Below the pieces are notes generated by a model. The model did not search any database. It saw nothing but the letters and a program-made list of their open reading frames with translations, and was not told the DNA's origin. From Bacteroidota bacterium (GTDB lineage: Bacteria; Bacteroidota; Bacteroidia; JACCXN01): 64,000 nucleotides of DNA. Location of the stretch: NCBI GenBank assembly GCA_013696965.1, contig JACCXN010000004.1, positions 28,709 through 92,708 of the forward strand, in the 5' to 3' direction. The position numbers and the translations under genes were made by a program. Numbering within the stretch: position 1 is the first letter of the stretch; each line of letters starts with the position of its first letter. This document shows positions 1-9,265 of the stretch, one piece after another.

Positions 1-51
1 AACCAAAGAAAAAATTAGAATTACAAATCAAGCTTTTTAAAATAAAAAAAA

Positions 52-534
52 ATGGATCCTGAAAAAACACATTCCGATCAATACCAATTCAACCTTGTAA
101 TGAAATATGGGCTTTTAGCAACTGCAGGCTATGTTGTTGTTTTTTTTATAATGAGTTTGCTAAACCTGCACATTATCCCTGAATTAAGAGGATTAAACTA
201 TCTAATACTTCTTATTACTGCCTCTGTTGCCATAAATACTTTTAAAAAGCAAAGTCAGAATCAAATGAGTTATCTGAAAGGGTTTTTAACCGGCCTTTTT
301 GTAGCAATATTAAGTTTCGCTTTTTTTGCTCTATTAATGTATATTTATCTTAAATTTCTTGACCCCGAGTTTTTACAATTCATTGTTGATTATTCCCCAA
401 TGGGAATAACATTAACCCCACTTAGTGCAGCCTTACTCCTGTTTATGGAAGGCCAGGCAGTAGGTATTGTTTCTGCTTTAATTCTAATGCAGTTTTTTAA
501 GAAAAACATTAATAAAATCAGCAAAACCATCTAA
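52..534 (+). CDS. DUF4199-like integral membrane protein
   Basis: A 160-residue protein with four hydrophobic segments (about residues 18-40, 47-60, 77-101 and 120-147), joined by short loops and ending in a lysine-rich tail. Size and topology resemble the DUF4199 family of small Bacteroidota inner-membrane proteins, whose role is unknown. The ATG at 52 follows an A-rich leader typical of this phylum, where Shine-Dalgarno sites are usually absent. The next gene on the same strand starts 250 bp downstream, so it may be transcribed alone. The family assignment rests on general resemblance only; that it is a membrane protein is secure. Confidence 0.75.
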   Translation: MDPEKTHSDQYQFNLVMKYGLLATAGYVVVFFIMSLLNLHIIPELRGLNYLILLITASVAINTFKKQSQNQMSYLKGFLTGLFVAILSFAFFALLMYIYLKFLDPEFLQFIVDYSPMGITLTPLSAALLLFMEGQAVGIVSALILMQFFKKNINKISKTI

Positions 535-785
535 TTCCAGGCTTTACTTTGGCTTTTCAAAAAAAGCAAAAATGGCTGAAAAAGCTTCCTGACAATGTGG
601 ATACTAACCACCTGAAATTACAATGAAATAAACGTTTTTTTCTTGTCCTTCTCCTTTATTGAGTAGACGATTGAAAATCTCAAATCAAGTATTTTCCTTT
701 TAAAACTGGCAAGATATTTAATTGATTTCTTACAATAAGCACATTTTTTAAGCAACCATTTGTATTATTTAACCACGCAAATTTA

Positions 786-992
786 ATGATGAAAAAACAA
801 GAAAAACATCCTTTAACAAGGAAAGAGACAGATTTAAAAACAAAATCAGGAAAAAAAGAAAAAGAAATTGCTGTAACTGCTGAAAATGAACCCAAGCTTA
901 CTAAAACTGGCGGCACACAAGGAAACAATCCAAAAACGGACCATACAAAATCAAATAAAATGAAGGCAGGCAAGCCTTACAAAGAACAGTAA
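786..992 (+). CDS. Small lysine-rich hydrophilic protein
   Basis: A 68-residue frame with no hydrophobic stretch, about one quarter lysine, rich also in Thr, Glu, Asn and Gly; probably disordered in solution. It resembles no family I can name. Its stop lies only 7 bp before the start of the BamA-like gene, the spacing expected of a co-transcribed upstream gene. The composition could also arise by chance in an A-rich region, and a 97-residue frame overlaps it on the other strand, so it is only moderately supported. Confidence 0.45.
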   Translation: MMKKQEKHPLTRKETDLKTKSGKKEKEIAVTAENEPKLTKTGGTQGNNPKTDHTKSNKMKAGKPYKEQ

Positions 993-999
993 TATATTA

Positions 1000-2712
1000 A
1001 TGAAGATCGGAAGTTTATATTTCCTCTGTTTTATTATTCTTGCCTACACTTTGGAGAATACTTCTGCCCAGAACAGGAGAATTCTCCAAAGCGTTGACAT
1101 AAGCACTGATGCAATTATTGATAAAACAGAACGATATACGCAATACCAAGGAACTGAAATAAGAAAAATAAATATTGTTGTACTAGAACCATTCGGAAAA
1201 CCATCTCAAATAGATACCTTAGAAAATTACACCGTATTTATTGGTAAAACAATAAATACACTACATATTAAAACGCGTAAAAAAGTTATTGAAAATTTAA
1301 TGCTCCTGAAAGAAGGAGAATCTTTTGATGCTCTTGCAGTACGTGAAACTGAAAGACTTATCAGATCAGGTGTTTATAATAAGGATTCCAGAGTAATTGT
1401 TTCAGAAACAGGTAGCAACCAAGTAGATGTTACCTTTATTATTTATGACAAATGGACAATTAACATCGAGGCAATACCTTCTAAAGAACCTCTTGAGTTT
1501 CGTTTTTATGAAAATAATTTTCTGGGGCTTGCTCATCAGTTGGATCATACTTTTTCCTATGATCTTCAAAAAAACACCTATACACCACTTTCGGCAAGCT
1601 ATACAATTCCTTATATTCACAATACTTTCACCTCCATTACTGCTCATTATGGTGAAACTCCTTTAAGTAAGGCAAAGGCACTTATAATAAACAGGCCATT
1701 TTATTCCATTGTAACTAAATGGGCAGGCGGAATTGCCTTGAAAGAAAATTTTTCTTCCCTTGAACCTGTTCCTGCAAATGGAACAATTCCCTACCAAATA
1801 AAATCTATGGATCAGGACTACTGGCTGGGTAAAAATTTCCAGATAAAAGGCCATAAAAGGGAGTCCGGGTTGGGAATTGCCGTAGGGGTTAATTATTTAA
1901 ATTACAGTTTAAAACCACAGCAAACAGACTCTCTCAACTTTTATCAAAATAGCCTTTTTGTATTGGGAACTGTAGCCTATACTTTCAGAAAATATTATAT
2001 CATTAGAAATGTATATCGATTTGGAGTAACAGAAGATGTTCCTACTGGCATTATCCTTGCTTTTACTGGCGGGTACCAACAAAAAGAGCTTTTTGCACGT
2101 CCTTATTTTAGAACCAGGATTGCATTTGGTGAACATTTCACAAGATTGGGAAACATCTCTACGGGTATTGATTTTGGGGCCTTTATCCATAAGGGTAAAG
2201 CGGAACAGGGAAGTTTCAATTATACTATTTCCTATTTCAGTGATATGTTTTTGTTTGGAAAATGGGGAATCAGGCAGTTTGTGTATTCACTTTCTTCCAT
2301 TGGAATTAACCGTTTACCCAATGAAAGTATAAGTTTAAATTCAGATAATGAATTATTTGGATTCCCTGAAGAATTGACAGGAACAAAAAAAATTGCACTT
2401 AATTTCCAGAGTGTTTTTTATGCACCATTTTCGATTATTGGATTTCGTTTTGCGCCTGTTCTACTAATTGGTTTTGGATTACTCGGAGATAATGAAAATC
2501 CATTGTTTGGAGGTCCAATTTATCAGAGTTATGGAGCAGGAATTTTGATTAGAAATGAAAACTTTCTCTTCCAAACCTTTCAATTGTCTTTTGCACTATA
2601 TCCCTATTTAAACAATCTTAGCATCCCTAATTATAGCATTAATCCACTAGGCACTTTTGATTTAAGGTATCCGAATTATTTTATGGATAAACCAAGCCAG
2701 GCACCCTATTAA
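1000..2712 (+). CDS. BamA/TamA-like outer-membrane beta-barrel protein
   Basis: A 570-residue exported protein. A signal peptide ends near residue 23 (TSA-Q). Residues about 80-155 look like a POTRA-type module: an amphipathic pair of helices (KKVIENLMLLKEGESF, AVRETERLIRSGVY) followed by a beta pair. From about residue 160 the protein alternates aromatic and hydrophobic residues in the pattern of a transmembrane beta-barrel, to its end. The family (surface antigen D15/TamA-like) takes part in outer-membrane protein or lipid insertion. BamA itself has five POTRA domains and is about 800 residues, so this is a shorter paralogue rather than BamA. The substrate is unknown. Confidence 0.75.
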   Translation: MKIGSLYFLCFIILAYTLENTSAQNRRILQSVDISTDAIIDKTERYTQYQGTEIRKINIVVLEPFGKPSQIDTLENYTVFIGKTINTLHIKTRKKVIENLMLLKEGESFDALAVRETERLIRSGVYNKDSRVIVSETGSNQVDVTFIIYDKWTINIEAIPSKEPLEFRFYENNFLGLAHQLDHTFSYDLQKNTYTPLSASYTIPYIHNTFTSITAHYGETPLSKAKALIINRPFYSIVTKWAGGIALKENFSSLEPVPANGTIPYQIKSMDQDYWLGKNFQIKGHKRESGLGIAVGVNYLNYSLKPQQTDSLNFYQNSLFVLGTVAYTFRKYYIIRNVYRFGVTEDVPTGIILAFTGGYQQKELFARPYFRTRIAFGEHFTRLGNISTGIDFGAFIHKGKAEQGSFNYTISYFSDMFLFGKWGIRQFVYSLSSIGINRLPNESISLNSDNELFGFPEELTGTKKIALNFQSVFYAPFSIIGFRFAPVLLIGFGLLGDNENPLFGGPIYQSYGAGILIRNENFLFQTFQLSFALYPYLNNLSIPNYSINPLGTFDLRYPNYFMDKPSQAPY

Positions 2713-2774
2713 TAGAATAAAGCAAATTGGTATTTTTTAAATTCAAACAAATTTGAAACTTCAGCACTTTTTTG

Positions 2775-3812
2775 CTAACGTATTGACCATGTATTTTTTC
2801 CAGCCAGCAAAGAATCAAGATCGCCTTTCCCTTTCTTGTTTAGAGCGTCCATGGTTTGAGCAGCAAGTGCCTCTTCATAACTATATCTTTCTTCTCTGTA
2901 AAAAACACCGAAAGGCCTGGGAAGGCGCTCTGTTTGGGTTTGATCGCTAAAAAACCTTACAAGCATTGCAGCTTTTACGCGGTCTGTTTCATCATGTACC
3001 CATAAATCATTAGCCGATTCCTGGTTCAGGTTAACCACCACTGGCTTAAATCCATCCAGTTTAATTCCTTTATCCTTATTTTGTCCGAAAATTAAAGGCT
3101 GTGCCTGTTCTATAAAAATAGTTTCATCTGCTTTAGTACCCTTTTCCGTAAACACTTCAAAAGCCCCGTCATTAAAAACATTGCAATTCTGGTAAATTTC
3201 CACAAGGGAAGTTCCTTTGTGATTGTTGGCTCTTAATAAAATTTCTCTTAAATGTTTTGGATCCCTATCCATTGATCTGGCTATAAATGTGCCTTCAGCA
3301 CCTAGAGAAACAGCAAGGGGATTAAAAGGATGATCTAAACTACCCATTGGTGTTGACTTTGTAATCTGCCCTTTAGGTGATGTGGGAGAATATTGGCCTT
3401 TTGTTAAGCCATATATTTCATTGTTAAACAAAAGAATATTTACATTGAAATTTCTTCTCAAAAGATGAATGAAATGATTGCCCCCAATAGAAAGAGCATC
3501 TCCGTCTCCAGTGATTATCCACACACTTAAGTCGGGTCGGGTTGCTTTTAGCCCACTGGCAATTGCTGTAGCCCTGCCATGAATACTATGCATCCCGTAG
3601 GTGTTCATGTAATAAGGGAACCTGGAAGAACAGCCAATACCAGAAATAAATACTACATCCTCTCTCTTTACGCCTATTTCTGGCAGAATGCTTTGCACTT
3701 GCTTTAAAATAGAATAATCCCCACAGCCCGGACACCAGCGCACATCCTGGTCCGTAGCAAAATCCTTAGCCGATAATTGTTTTTCCTTTATGTTTTCTGA
3801 TGTATTATTCAT
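2775..3812 (-). CDS. korB: 2-oxoacid:ferredoxin oxidoreductase, beta subunit
   Basis: The thiamine-diphosphate subunit of a 2-oxoacid (probably 2-oxoglutarate) ferredoxin oxidoreductase, which decarboxylates the oxoacid to the acyl-CoA and reduces ferredoxin. Visible signatures are the cluster-ligand motif WCPGCG (residues 26-31), a third cysteine in GIGCSSR (Cys61), the ThDP/Mg motif GDGD (102-105) and NNEIYGLTKGQ (130-140). The length of 345 residues is normal for the family. Its 5' end overlaps the 3' end of the alpha-subunit gene by 8 bp, implying translational coupling. Substrate preference (2-oxoglutarate versus another 2-oxoacid) cannot be read from the sequence. Confidence 0.93.
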   Translation of the reverse strand: MNNTSENIKEKQLSAKDFATDQDVRWCPGCGDYSILKQVQSILPEIGVKREDVVFISGIGCSSRFPYYMNTYGMHSIHGRATAIASGLKATRPDLSVWIITGDGDALSIGGNHFIHLLRRNFNVNILLFNNEIYGLTKGQYSPTSPKGQITKSTPMGSLDHPFNPLAVSLGAEGTFIARSMDRDPKHLREILLRANNHKGTSLVEIYQNCNVFNDGAFEVFTEKGTKADETIFIEQAQPLIFGQNKDKGIKLDGFKPVVVNLNQESANDLWVHDETDRVKAAMLVRFFSDQTQTERLPRPFGVFYREERYSYEEALAAQTMDALNKKGKGDLDSLLAGKNTWSIR

Positions 3813-5664
3813 TGGTATTAAGCATTTCCCGGATTTTAACTTTTATTTCATCTACAGTAAAAGGCAAGCCTTTAATTTTATTCAGCCCTTTTGCATCTTT
3901 CAAATAAGCCGCTCTAAGTATCTGTAATAATTGGCCATTGTTCATTTCGGGGATGAGAATGTTTTCAAAATTATTCAAAAGTTGCTCAAGATTTTTTGGA
4001 AGGGGATTCAGATAGCGCAAATGCAAATGAGAAACTTCAATTCCCTCATTTTTTAACTCATGCACGGCAGTTTTAATTGCCCCATAGGTTGAACCCCAGC
4101 CAATAACTAGTAATTTTCCGGAATCATTTCCTGAATCAATTTTTTGCAAAGGAATATAATTAGCAATGCGCTGCACTTTTTCTTCCCTTAGCTTAACCAT
4201 AAACTCATGGTTATCGGGATCATAAGAGATGTTGCCGGTTTCGTTTTCCTTTTCCAATCCGCCAATTCGGTGCTCCAGGCCTTTTGTTCCAGGGATGGCC
4301 CAGGGACGGGATAATTTTTCATCCCTTTTATAGGGCTTAAAATTTTCCTTATCCACATCAGATGCATCAATAAAAGGAGGAACTATAGCTTTAATATCCT
4401 TTGTTTGAGGAAACTTCCATGGCTCTGCCCCGTTTGCAATATATCCGTCAGAGAGAAAGATAACAGGAATCATGTGTTCAATTGAAATGCGGCAGGCCTC
4501 AAAAACGGCTTCAAAACAATCAGATGGAGATGATGCAGCAATAACAGGAAGTGGCGATTCACCATTTCTTCCGTAAAGTGCCTGGAACAAATCGGCTTGT
4601 TCAGTTTTTGTGGGCAAACCTGTTGAAGGCCCTCCTCTTTGAACATTAATAACTAACAGTGGAAGTTCAAGCATCAATGCAAGTCCCAATGCTTCACCTT
4701 TAAGAGCAATGCCGGGACCAGAAGAAGCAGTAACTCCAAAACTGCCTCCAAAGCTTGCGCCTATAGCCGAACAAATAGCAGCAATTTCATCCTCAGCCTG
4801 GAAAGTTTTTATGTTGAAATTTTTGTGTTTTGAAAGTTCATGTAAAATATCAGAAGCAGGTGTTATGGGATATGAACCATAAAACAATTCAAGACCTGAT
4901 TTTTGTGCAGCGGCTATTAAACCTATTGCTGTAGCCTGATTACCCATAATGTTTCGATAATTTCCGGCAGGCAATTGGGCTGCTTTAACTTCATAATTTG
5001 AAGTAAATACTTCACTGGTTTCCCCATAATGAAAACCTGATTTTAAGGTCTTCACATTTGCATCAATTAATTCAGGGCTTTTTTTGAACTTTTCTTTTAG
5101 AAAATTGATCGTTTTATCCAGTTCCCTGTTATACATCCAGTATATAAGCCCAAGCACAAACATGTTTTTAGACCTGTCCATATCCTTAGTGCCTAATCCT
5201 GATTCTTTAAGGCATTCCCGGTTAAGCTTTGTGATATCAAGCTGAATAAGTTTGAATTTATCCAATGAATGGTCAGTAAGCGGGTTTACGCCCTCAGGAT
5301 ATTTAGAAAGTCTTAAATTTTTTGAATCAAATCCATCCGTATTGGCAATAATTGTCCCGTTTGGTTTTAGTTGTTTCAAGTTTGCCTTAAGGGCAGCAGC
5401 ATTCATAACTACCAGCACATCACAATTATCTCCGGGAGTAAAAAGCTCAACACTTCCAAAATGTAACTGAAAACCAGAAACACCCGCCAGGGTTCCTTGT
5501 GGGGCTCTTATTTCGGCAGGGAAATTAGGAAAAGTGCTTATATCATTTCCATAAGCAGCGGCTGTATTGGTAAATTCTGAACCGGTTAACTGGATTCCAT
5601 CTCCAGAATCTCCTGCAAAAAGAATGGTAACCGATTCTTTTTCTTCTTTAATACTATTTTTCAT
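3805..5664 (-). CDS. korA: 2-oxoacid:ferredoxin oxidoreductase, gamma-alpha fusion subunit
   Basis: Catalytic partner of KorB. The N-terminal about 190 residues form the gamma domain, starting with VTILFAGDSGDGIQLTG near residue 10. The pyrimidine-binding alpha domain follows (about 235-460), with YGSYPITPASDI and SGPGIALKGEALGLA, and then a transketolase-C-like domain to the end. This fused order is the usual arrangement in Bacteroidota. I use the ATG at 5664 (619 residues); a TTG eight codons upstream is also open but adds non-conserved residues. A minus-strand TAACTTTG at 5740-5747 could be its -7 box. It is the first gene of a two-gene operon with korB. Confidence 0.93.
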   Translation of the reverse strand: MKNSIKEEKESVTILFAGDSGDGIQLTGSEFTNTAAAYGNDISTFPNFPAEIRAPQGTLAGVSGFQLHFGSVELFTPGDNCDVLVVMNAAALKANLKQLKPNGTIIANTDGFDSKNLRLSKYPEGVNPLTDHSLDKFKLIQLDITKLNRECLKESGLGTKDMDRSKNMFVLGLIYWMYNRELDKTINFLKEKFKKSPELIDANVKTLKSGFHYGETSEVFTSNYEVKAAQLPAGNYRNIMGNQATAIGLIAAAQKSGLELFYGSYPITPASDILHELSKHKNFNIKTFQAEDEIAAICSAIGASFGGSFGVTASSGPGIALKGEALGLALMLELPLLVINVQRGGPSTGLPTKTEQADLFQALYGRNGESPLPVIAASSPSDCFEAVFEACRISIEHMIPVIFLSDGYIANGAEPWKFPQTKDIKAIVPPFIDASDVDKENFKPYKRDEKLSRPWAIPGTKGLEHRIGGLEKENETGNISYDPDNHEFMVKLREEKVQRIANYIPLQKIDSGNDSGKLLVIGWGSTYGAIKTAVHELKNEGIEVSHLHLRYLNPLPKNLEQLLNNFENILIPEMNNGQLLQILRAAYLKDAKGLNKIKGLPFTVDEIKVKIREMLNTNE

Positions 5665-5984
5665 CACTAATTTATCACAAATACTCAATTGCAGTTGTAA
5701 ATTAAGAATCGTTTAGATATCCCAATTGAAAAACTGCCACAAAGTTATACTATTTATACATCTTTTTATGATATATGTCAGATATTAAGAACGCTTATTA
5801 ACCGATTTTGTTTTTTTAGTAAATGAATAATAATTGAGTAACAACAGGCTATAAGTGAGAAAATAATTAATTTCGCTTCCATTGATAATAATGCTCAAAT
5901 GTTTATTTAGCAATAATAATTTTATAAAGGGCGTTTATTTTCAGGTTTAAATCCATACTTCAAGATTAAAAAACATTCGTGAAA
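5665..5984. other. Divergent intergenic region korA / TPR gene
   Basis: About 320 bp of AT-rich DNA between two divergent genes, so both promoters should lie here. On the minus strand TAACTTTG (5740-5747) matches the Bacteroidota -7 consensus TAnnTTTG, but no well-spaced TTG -33 box was found. On the plus strand no full match was found. No repeat, RNA gene or open frame is apparent. Confidence 0.4.
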
Positions 5985-6905
5985 ATGATAAAGACCTACA
6001 AGTTAATGATATTGTTACTGTTTATTGCACCACCTGTTTTTTCACAAAAATCAGCACAGGAATATTTTATTATAGGAAACGACTTTTTTAAAAAAGGCGA
6101 TATTGATATCTCTATAAGAGCATACAACAAGGCTATTGGTCTTGACAGTACCAATGCTGATTATTATTTTTCCCGGGCAGTTGCAAAAACATATTTTCAT
6201 GAATATTATGATGCACTTCCTGATTATAACAGAGCTATAAGTCTTGATTCACTTAATGCATTTTTTTATTATAACCGTGGGCATGCTCATTTTGACAGAA
6301 GTGAATATTCACCCGCATTTGATGACTATTACCGGGCTACCTTATTAGATCCGGGTGTTGCGGAATATTTTTTCAGCAGTGCAATGGCAAGGGCAAAGTT
6401 AGAGGATACCGAAAGGGCTTTGGAAGATTTTAATTCCGCAATATTATTGGATTCAACACGAAAAGAATATTACCTGAACAGGGGCCTTACCCTTTACAAT
6501 TTGGATATGAAAGAACAGGCAATGGAAAATTACCTTCAGGCAACCCGAATAGACCCTTATTACACTGATGCAGTTTTTTACAGAGGATTATACTATCACC
6601 TGGATAGGAAAGATTATGAGGCTGCCATTAAAGATTTTACTTTTTTAATCAGGAAGAACCCTTACGATTTTGGAATGTACTTAAACCGTGGCAATGTAAA
6701 ATACGACAAGGGTGATTTTAATGGTGCTATCAATGATTACTCCATTGCCATTGCCAATGACAAAGACGATGGTTATTTGTTTTATGTAAGAGGACTGGCA
6801 AAACTGGCAATGGGAAAAACAAAATCAGCTTGTGCAGATATTCGTAAAGCCAACACCCTTAATTATGAATTTGCTGCAGATAAATTAATGGAAGTTTGTC
6901 AGTAA
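5985..6905 (+). CDS. Secreted tetratricopeptide-repeat protein
   Basis: A 306-residue exported protein. A signal peptide of about 20 residues (LMILLLFIAPPVFSQ) is followed almost entirely by TPR units of 34 residues, recognisable by repeated patterns such as AYNKAIGLDSTNADYYFSRA, DYNRAISLDSLNAFFYYNRG and DYYRATLLDPGVAEYFFSSA. Eight or so repeats fill residues 25-295, forming a superhelical protein-binding scaffold in the periplasm. I chose the ATG at 5985 over the GTG two codons upstream because the signal peptide reads naturally from it. The gene stands alone. TPR proteins of this type have no predictable partner from sequence alone. Confidence 0.88.
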   Translation: MIKTYKLMILLLFIAPPVFSQKSAQEYFIIGNDFFKKGDIDISIRAYNKAIGLDSTNADYYFSRAVAKTYFHEYYDALPDYNRAISLDSLNAFFYYNRGHAHFDRSEYSPAFDDYYRATLLDPGVAEYFFSSAMARAKLEDTERALEDFNSAILLDSTRKEYYLNRGLTLYNLDMKEQAMENYLQATRIDPYYTDAVFYRGLYYHLDRKDYEAAIKDFTFLIRKNPYDFGMYLNRGNVKYDKGDFNGAINDYSIAIANDKDDGYLFYVRGLAKLAMGKTKSACADIRKANTLNYEFAADKLMEVCQ

Positions 6906-7104
6906 TTTTTTTGTCTTTTTTACCAGGTTAAAACCAAAAATCACAGCTTGATCAACACATTAAATTGCGATACATTTATTATCGGCTCTAGTCAAGTATG
7001 ACTCTTTATCCAGGACTTAAACAGAAACCCGCGCCTGGCATTAAACCTCAGCATTGTGTATAAAAGTAAAATTTAAAACCCAATAAAAATTTAAGGTTCT
7101 CGGA

Positions 7105-8616
7105 TTATAGATCACCCCTAGGAATTGTAAAAATAAATAGACTTCCTTTCCCAAGTTCGCTTTCAACAGTTATTGTTCCATTGTGTTTTTCAATAAATTC
7201 CTTAACCAATTCCAGTCCCATCCCAGTCTTTTTTGATTTTTCACCGCTCATTGGTAATTTTTCCTTAAACAGGCTTTCTTTTACTTCTTCTGACATTCCT
7301 ATTCCAGTATCCTTAATCCTTATTTCAACCATTTCACCCATTTCCTTAGCATCAATAGTTACAATACCTGATGCAGGAGTAAATTTAATGGAATTGGTTA
7401 CTAAATTTTGAATGATAGAACGGAACATAATTTTATCTGCATTTATAAAAAGAGCAGAAGACACCTTGTTTTCTAATTTAACATCGTTTTGGTCTGCCAA
7501 GTCTTCCAGTAATTGAAGAGATTCATTTATTGCTTCCCATAAATTAAGTTTTAAAGGATTAAAAATTTTGCTTACTCTTTTATTTTTTGCCCATTCAACA
7601 AGTTCATTCAATTGAGTCATAACCTTTACAGAAGCCTTGTTAATAATTCTGGCAAATTGGCTAAGTTCTTCTTTATCTGTTTTTTCATTTTTATTGATAT
7701 CAATCAAAGCCTCTGAAGAAGCTAAAATTGTAGAAATAGGATTGCGAAGATCATGAGAAATAACTGAAATAAATTTATCCTTGGCAAGGCTAAGTTTTTT
7801 AAGTTCCGAATTGTATAAGGAAATTTCCCTGTTTGCATCTTCAAGTTCTGTTGTTCGATCTGCTATTTTATTTTCCAAGTCCTGGTTTAATTTTTCCAGT
7901 TCATCTTGTGCTTTTACTTTTTCCAATCTTTCTATTTTTAAAGCCAAATAATCCCTGGTTAGGCCTTTATAGATTTTCAGAATAAAATAGCTGTTTATTA
8001 AAAGAATTAAAATAACAGCAGCAATGGCAATATTGCCCATTAGCCTTGTTCTATTAACTTTTTCAACTGCTTCTGTAATTTCATATTCTGCATCATTTAC
8101 AACCAGCGTTGTTAGTTTCTGAATAGCAGAAAAATATTCTTCGAAAAAAAACCTTGTTTCCGATTCCTCATTTTTAAATTGTTCCGAATTCTGTAAAGGA
8201 GTTGGGCTTGCAATAATTTCTTCAATCTTTTTAATGTATGATTTTCTCACCCTTAAAACATAATTCAGGTATTGTTGGGTTTCGCCTTCCTTAATAAGGC
8301 TTATAAGCTGTTCAAACAATAGATTGTTTTGTTCTGTTTTCTCGTTTAATTTTTTTAATCGAAATTGTTTTTCTTCTGAAAGATCAGAGTATAAAAATTG
8401 AAGAATATCACTTTGGTTTACACCTGTATTTAGGGAAATTTCTCCTATTAATGCAAGTTTTCTAATTACTGAACCTTTAATGTTCCTTATGCTTTCATCG
8501 TAACTTTTTATTGTTTGGTAATTAAAGAATCCAAATCCTAATATAATTATGGCAAATGCCACGAACAATATTATTACCTGCTTTTTAATTGAAAAATGTG
8601 CAAGATTTAATTTCAT
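7105..8616 (-). CDS. Membrane sensor histidine kinase (orphan)
   Basis: A 503-residue two-component sensor. A transmembrane helix (about 14-34) is followed by an all-helical extracytoplasmic region (about 36-193, four-helix-bundle-like), a second helix (about 194-213), and a coiled-coil signalling segment (220-280). The HisKA domain carries the phospho-acceptor in SVISHDLRNPISTI (His288), and the HATPase domain shows the N box (NLVTNSIKFTP), G1 (DTGIGM) and G2 (GMGLELV). No response regulator lies nearby, so it is an orphan kinase. I use the ATG at 8616; the GTG four codons upstream is less likely. The signal is unknown. Confidence 0.92.
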   Translation of the reverse strand: MKLNLAHFSIKKQVIILFVAFAIIILGFGFFNYQTIKSYDESIRNIKGSVIRKLALIGEISLNTGVNQSDILQFLYSDLSEEKQFRLKKLNEKTEQNNLLFEQLISLIKEGETQQYLNYVLRVRKSYIKKIEEIIASPTPLQNSEQFKNEESETRFFFEEYFSAIQKLTTLVVNDAEYEITEAVEKVNRTRLMGNIAIAAVILILLINSYFILKIYKGLTRDYLALKIERLEKVKAQDELEKLNQDLENKIADRTTELEDANREISLYNSELKKLSLAKDKFISVISHDLRNPISTILASSEALIDINKNEKTDKEELSQFARIINKASVKVMTQLNELVEWAKNKRVSKIFNPLKLNLWEAINESLQLLEDLADQNDVKLENKVSSALFINADKIMFRSIIQNLVTNSIKFTPASGIVTIDAKEMGEMVEIRIKDTGIGMSEEVKESLFKEKLPMSGEKSKKTGMGLELVKEFIEKHNGTITVESELGKGSLFIFTIPRGDL

Positions 8617-8860
8617 TTTTTTTACCACTTTAGAATCCGGAAAATTTTATTAGTCGTATATGAAAAGCAAAATTTCTGCATTTAATATAAATGTTTTTCT
8701 GATTTTTAATCACAGCAAAACGCAGCCAAAAATTTGTATCCGAAAACACTTTGAAACTAAACCGATTGAAGATATAGGAGAAAATGCAAAAAGCAAATTG
8801 CGCATTTTTTTACTCAAAAAAGGGTGTTTTGCGAATTTATTAATTTGATATTCCCATTAG
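8617..8860. other. Intergenic, no convincing gene
   Basis: The first part of the region upstream of the histidine kinase. A 62-codon plus-strand frame (8660-8848) is present but its composition is unlike its neighbours and no family signature was seen. No RNA gene or strong hairpin was recognised. From 8861 on the DNA is repeat-rich (see the repeat entries). Confidence 0.4.
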
Positions 8861-8905
8861 GCCTTAGGCTGAAGGGCAGGTTTGAGTGAAGGGCTTAGTG
8901 TACTT
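8861..8905 (+). repeat. Fragment of RAYT-element terminal repeat
   Basis: The segment TAGGCTGAAGGGCAGGTTTG and what follows it closely matches the outer part of the terminal repeat of the RAYT element at 9156-9972 and of the remnant at 11374. It lacks the inner GTAACT...AGTTAC hairpin. I read it as a solo decayed end in the same orientation as the left end of the intact copy. Confidence 0.6.
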
Positions 8906-8965
8906 ACTGTGATTTGGCTATAATATAATTAGGTGTGGATTAAAGCTCCTCACTCTTTGATTTTT

Positions 8966-9147
8966 TTGCGCCCTTTGCGAGAAACTTTGCGCTCTTTGCT
9001 TGAAAATGATATTTCTCTTTTTAAAATTCACGCAAAGGCGCAAAGAGGTTTACGCAAAGGACGCTAAGGGTTTTTGGGGGTTTTTTAATTGCAGTTCTTT
9101 GTTTTTTGTGCCCTTTGATAAAAACTTTGCGCTCTCTGCGTGAAAAT
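8966..9147. repeat. CTTTGCG intergenic repeat cluster (three copies, one inverted)
   Basis: Three related stretches built from the word CTTTGCG or its complement: 8966-9001 (TGCGCCCTTTGCG...CTTTGCGCTCTTTGC), an inverted copy at 9028-9070 (CGCAAAGGCGCAAAGAGG...ACGCAAAGGACGC) and a direct copy at 9102-9147. The first two can pair into a long imperfect hairpin. Similar words recur at 12961-12990 and 53561-53605, so this is a dispersed intergenic repeat family, found only outside genes in this window. The function is unknown. Confidence 0.65.
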
Positions 9148-9155
9148 GGTATTTC

Positions 9156-9232
9156 CCCGTACGCTAAGCTGAAGGGCAAGTTCAAGGGAAGGGGCTTAGT
9201 GTGTACCTATCAGGTAACTTGCAGTTACCCTT
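9156..9232 (+). repeat. Left terminal inverted repeat of RAYT element
   Basis: Starts CCCGTACGCTAAGCTGAAGG and includes GGCTTAGTGTGTACCTATC followed by the hairpin GTAACTTGCAGTTAC (9214-9228). It pairs with 9895-9972. It lies beside the 3' end of the transposase gene. Confidence 0.75.
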
Positions 9233-9265
9233 GCAGCGAACAATAATTTCAGAAAAAGTGCTTTT

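Noticed and set aside
680-973. 97-codon minus-strand frame opposite the lysine-rich ORF
   Set aside because: A Phe/Val-rich translation is what the complement of a Lys/Glu-rich frame gives; no independent support.
2742-2757. TTCAAACAAATTTGAA palindrome between convergent genes as a terminator
   Set aside because: Stem is only six AT-rich pairs and not followed by a clear T run on either strand.
8660-8848. 62-codon plus-strand frame upstream of the histidine kinase
   Set aside because: No signature, promoter or neighbour support; AT-rich composition makes such frames common by chance.
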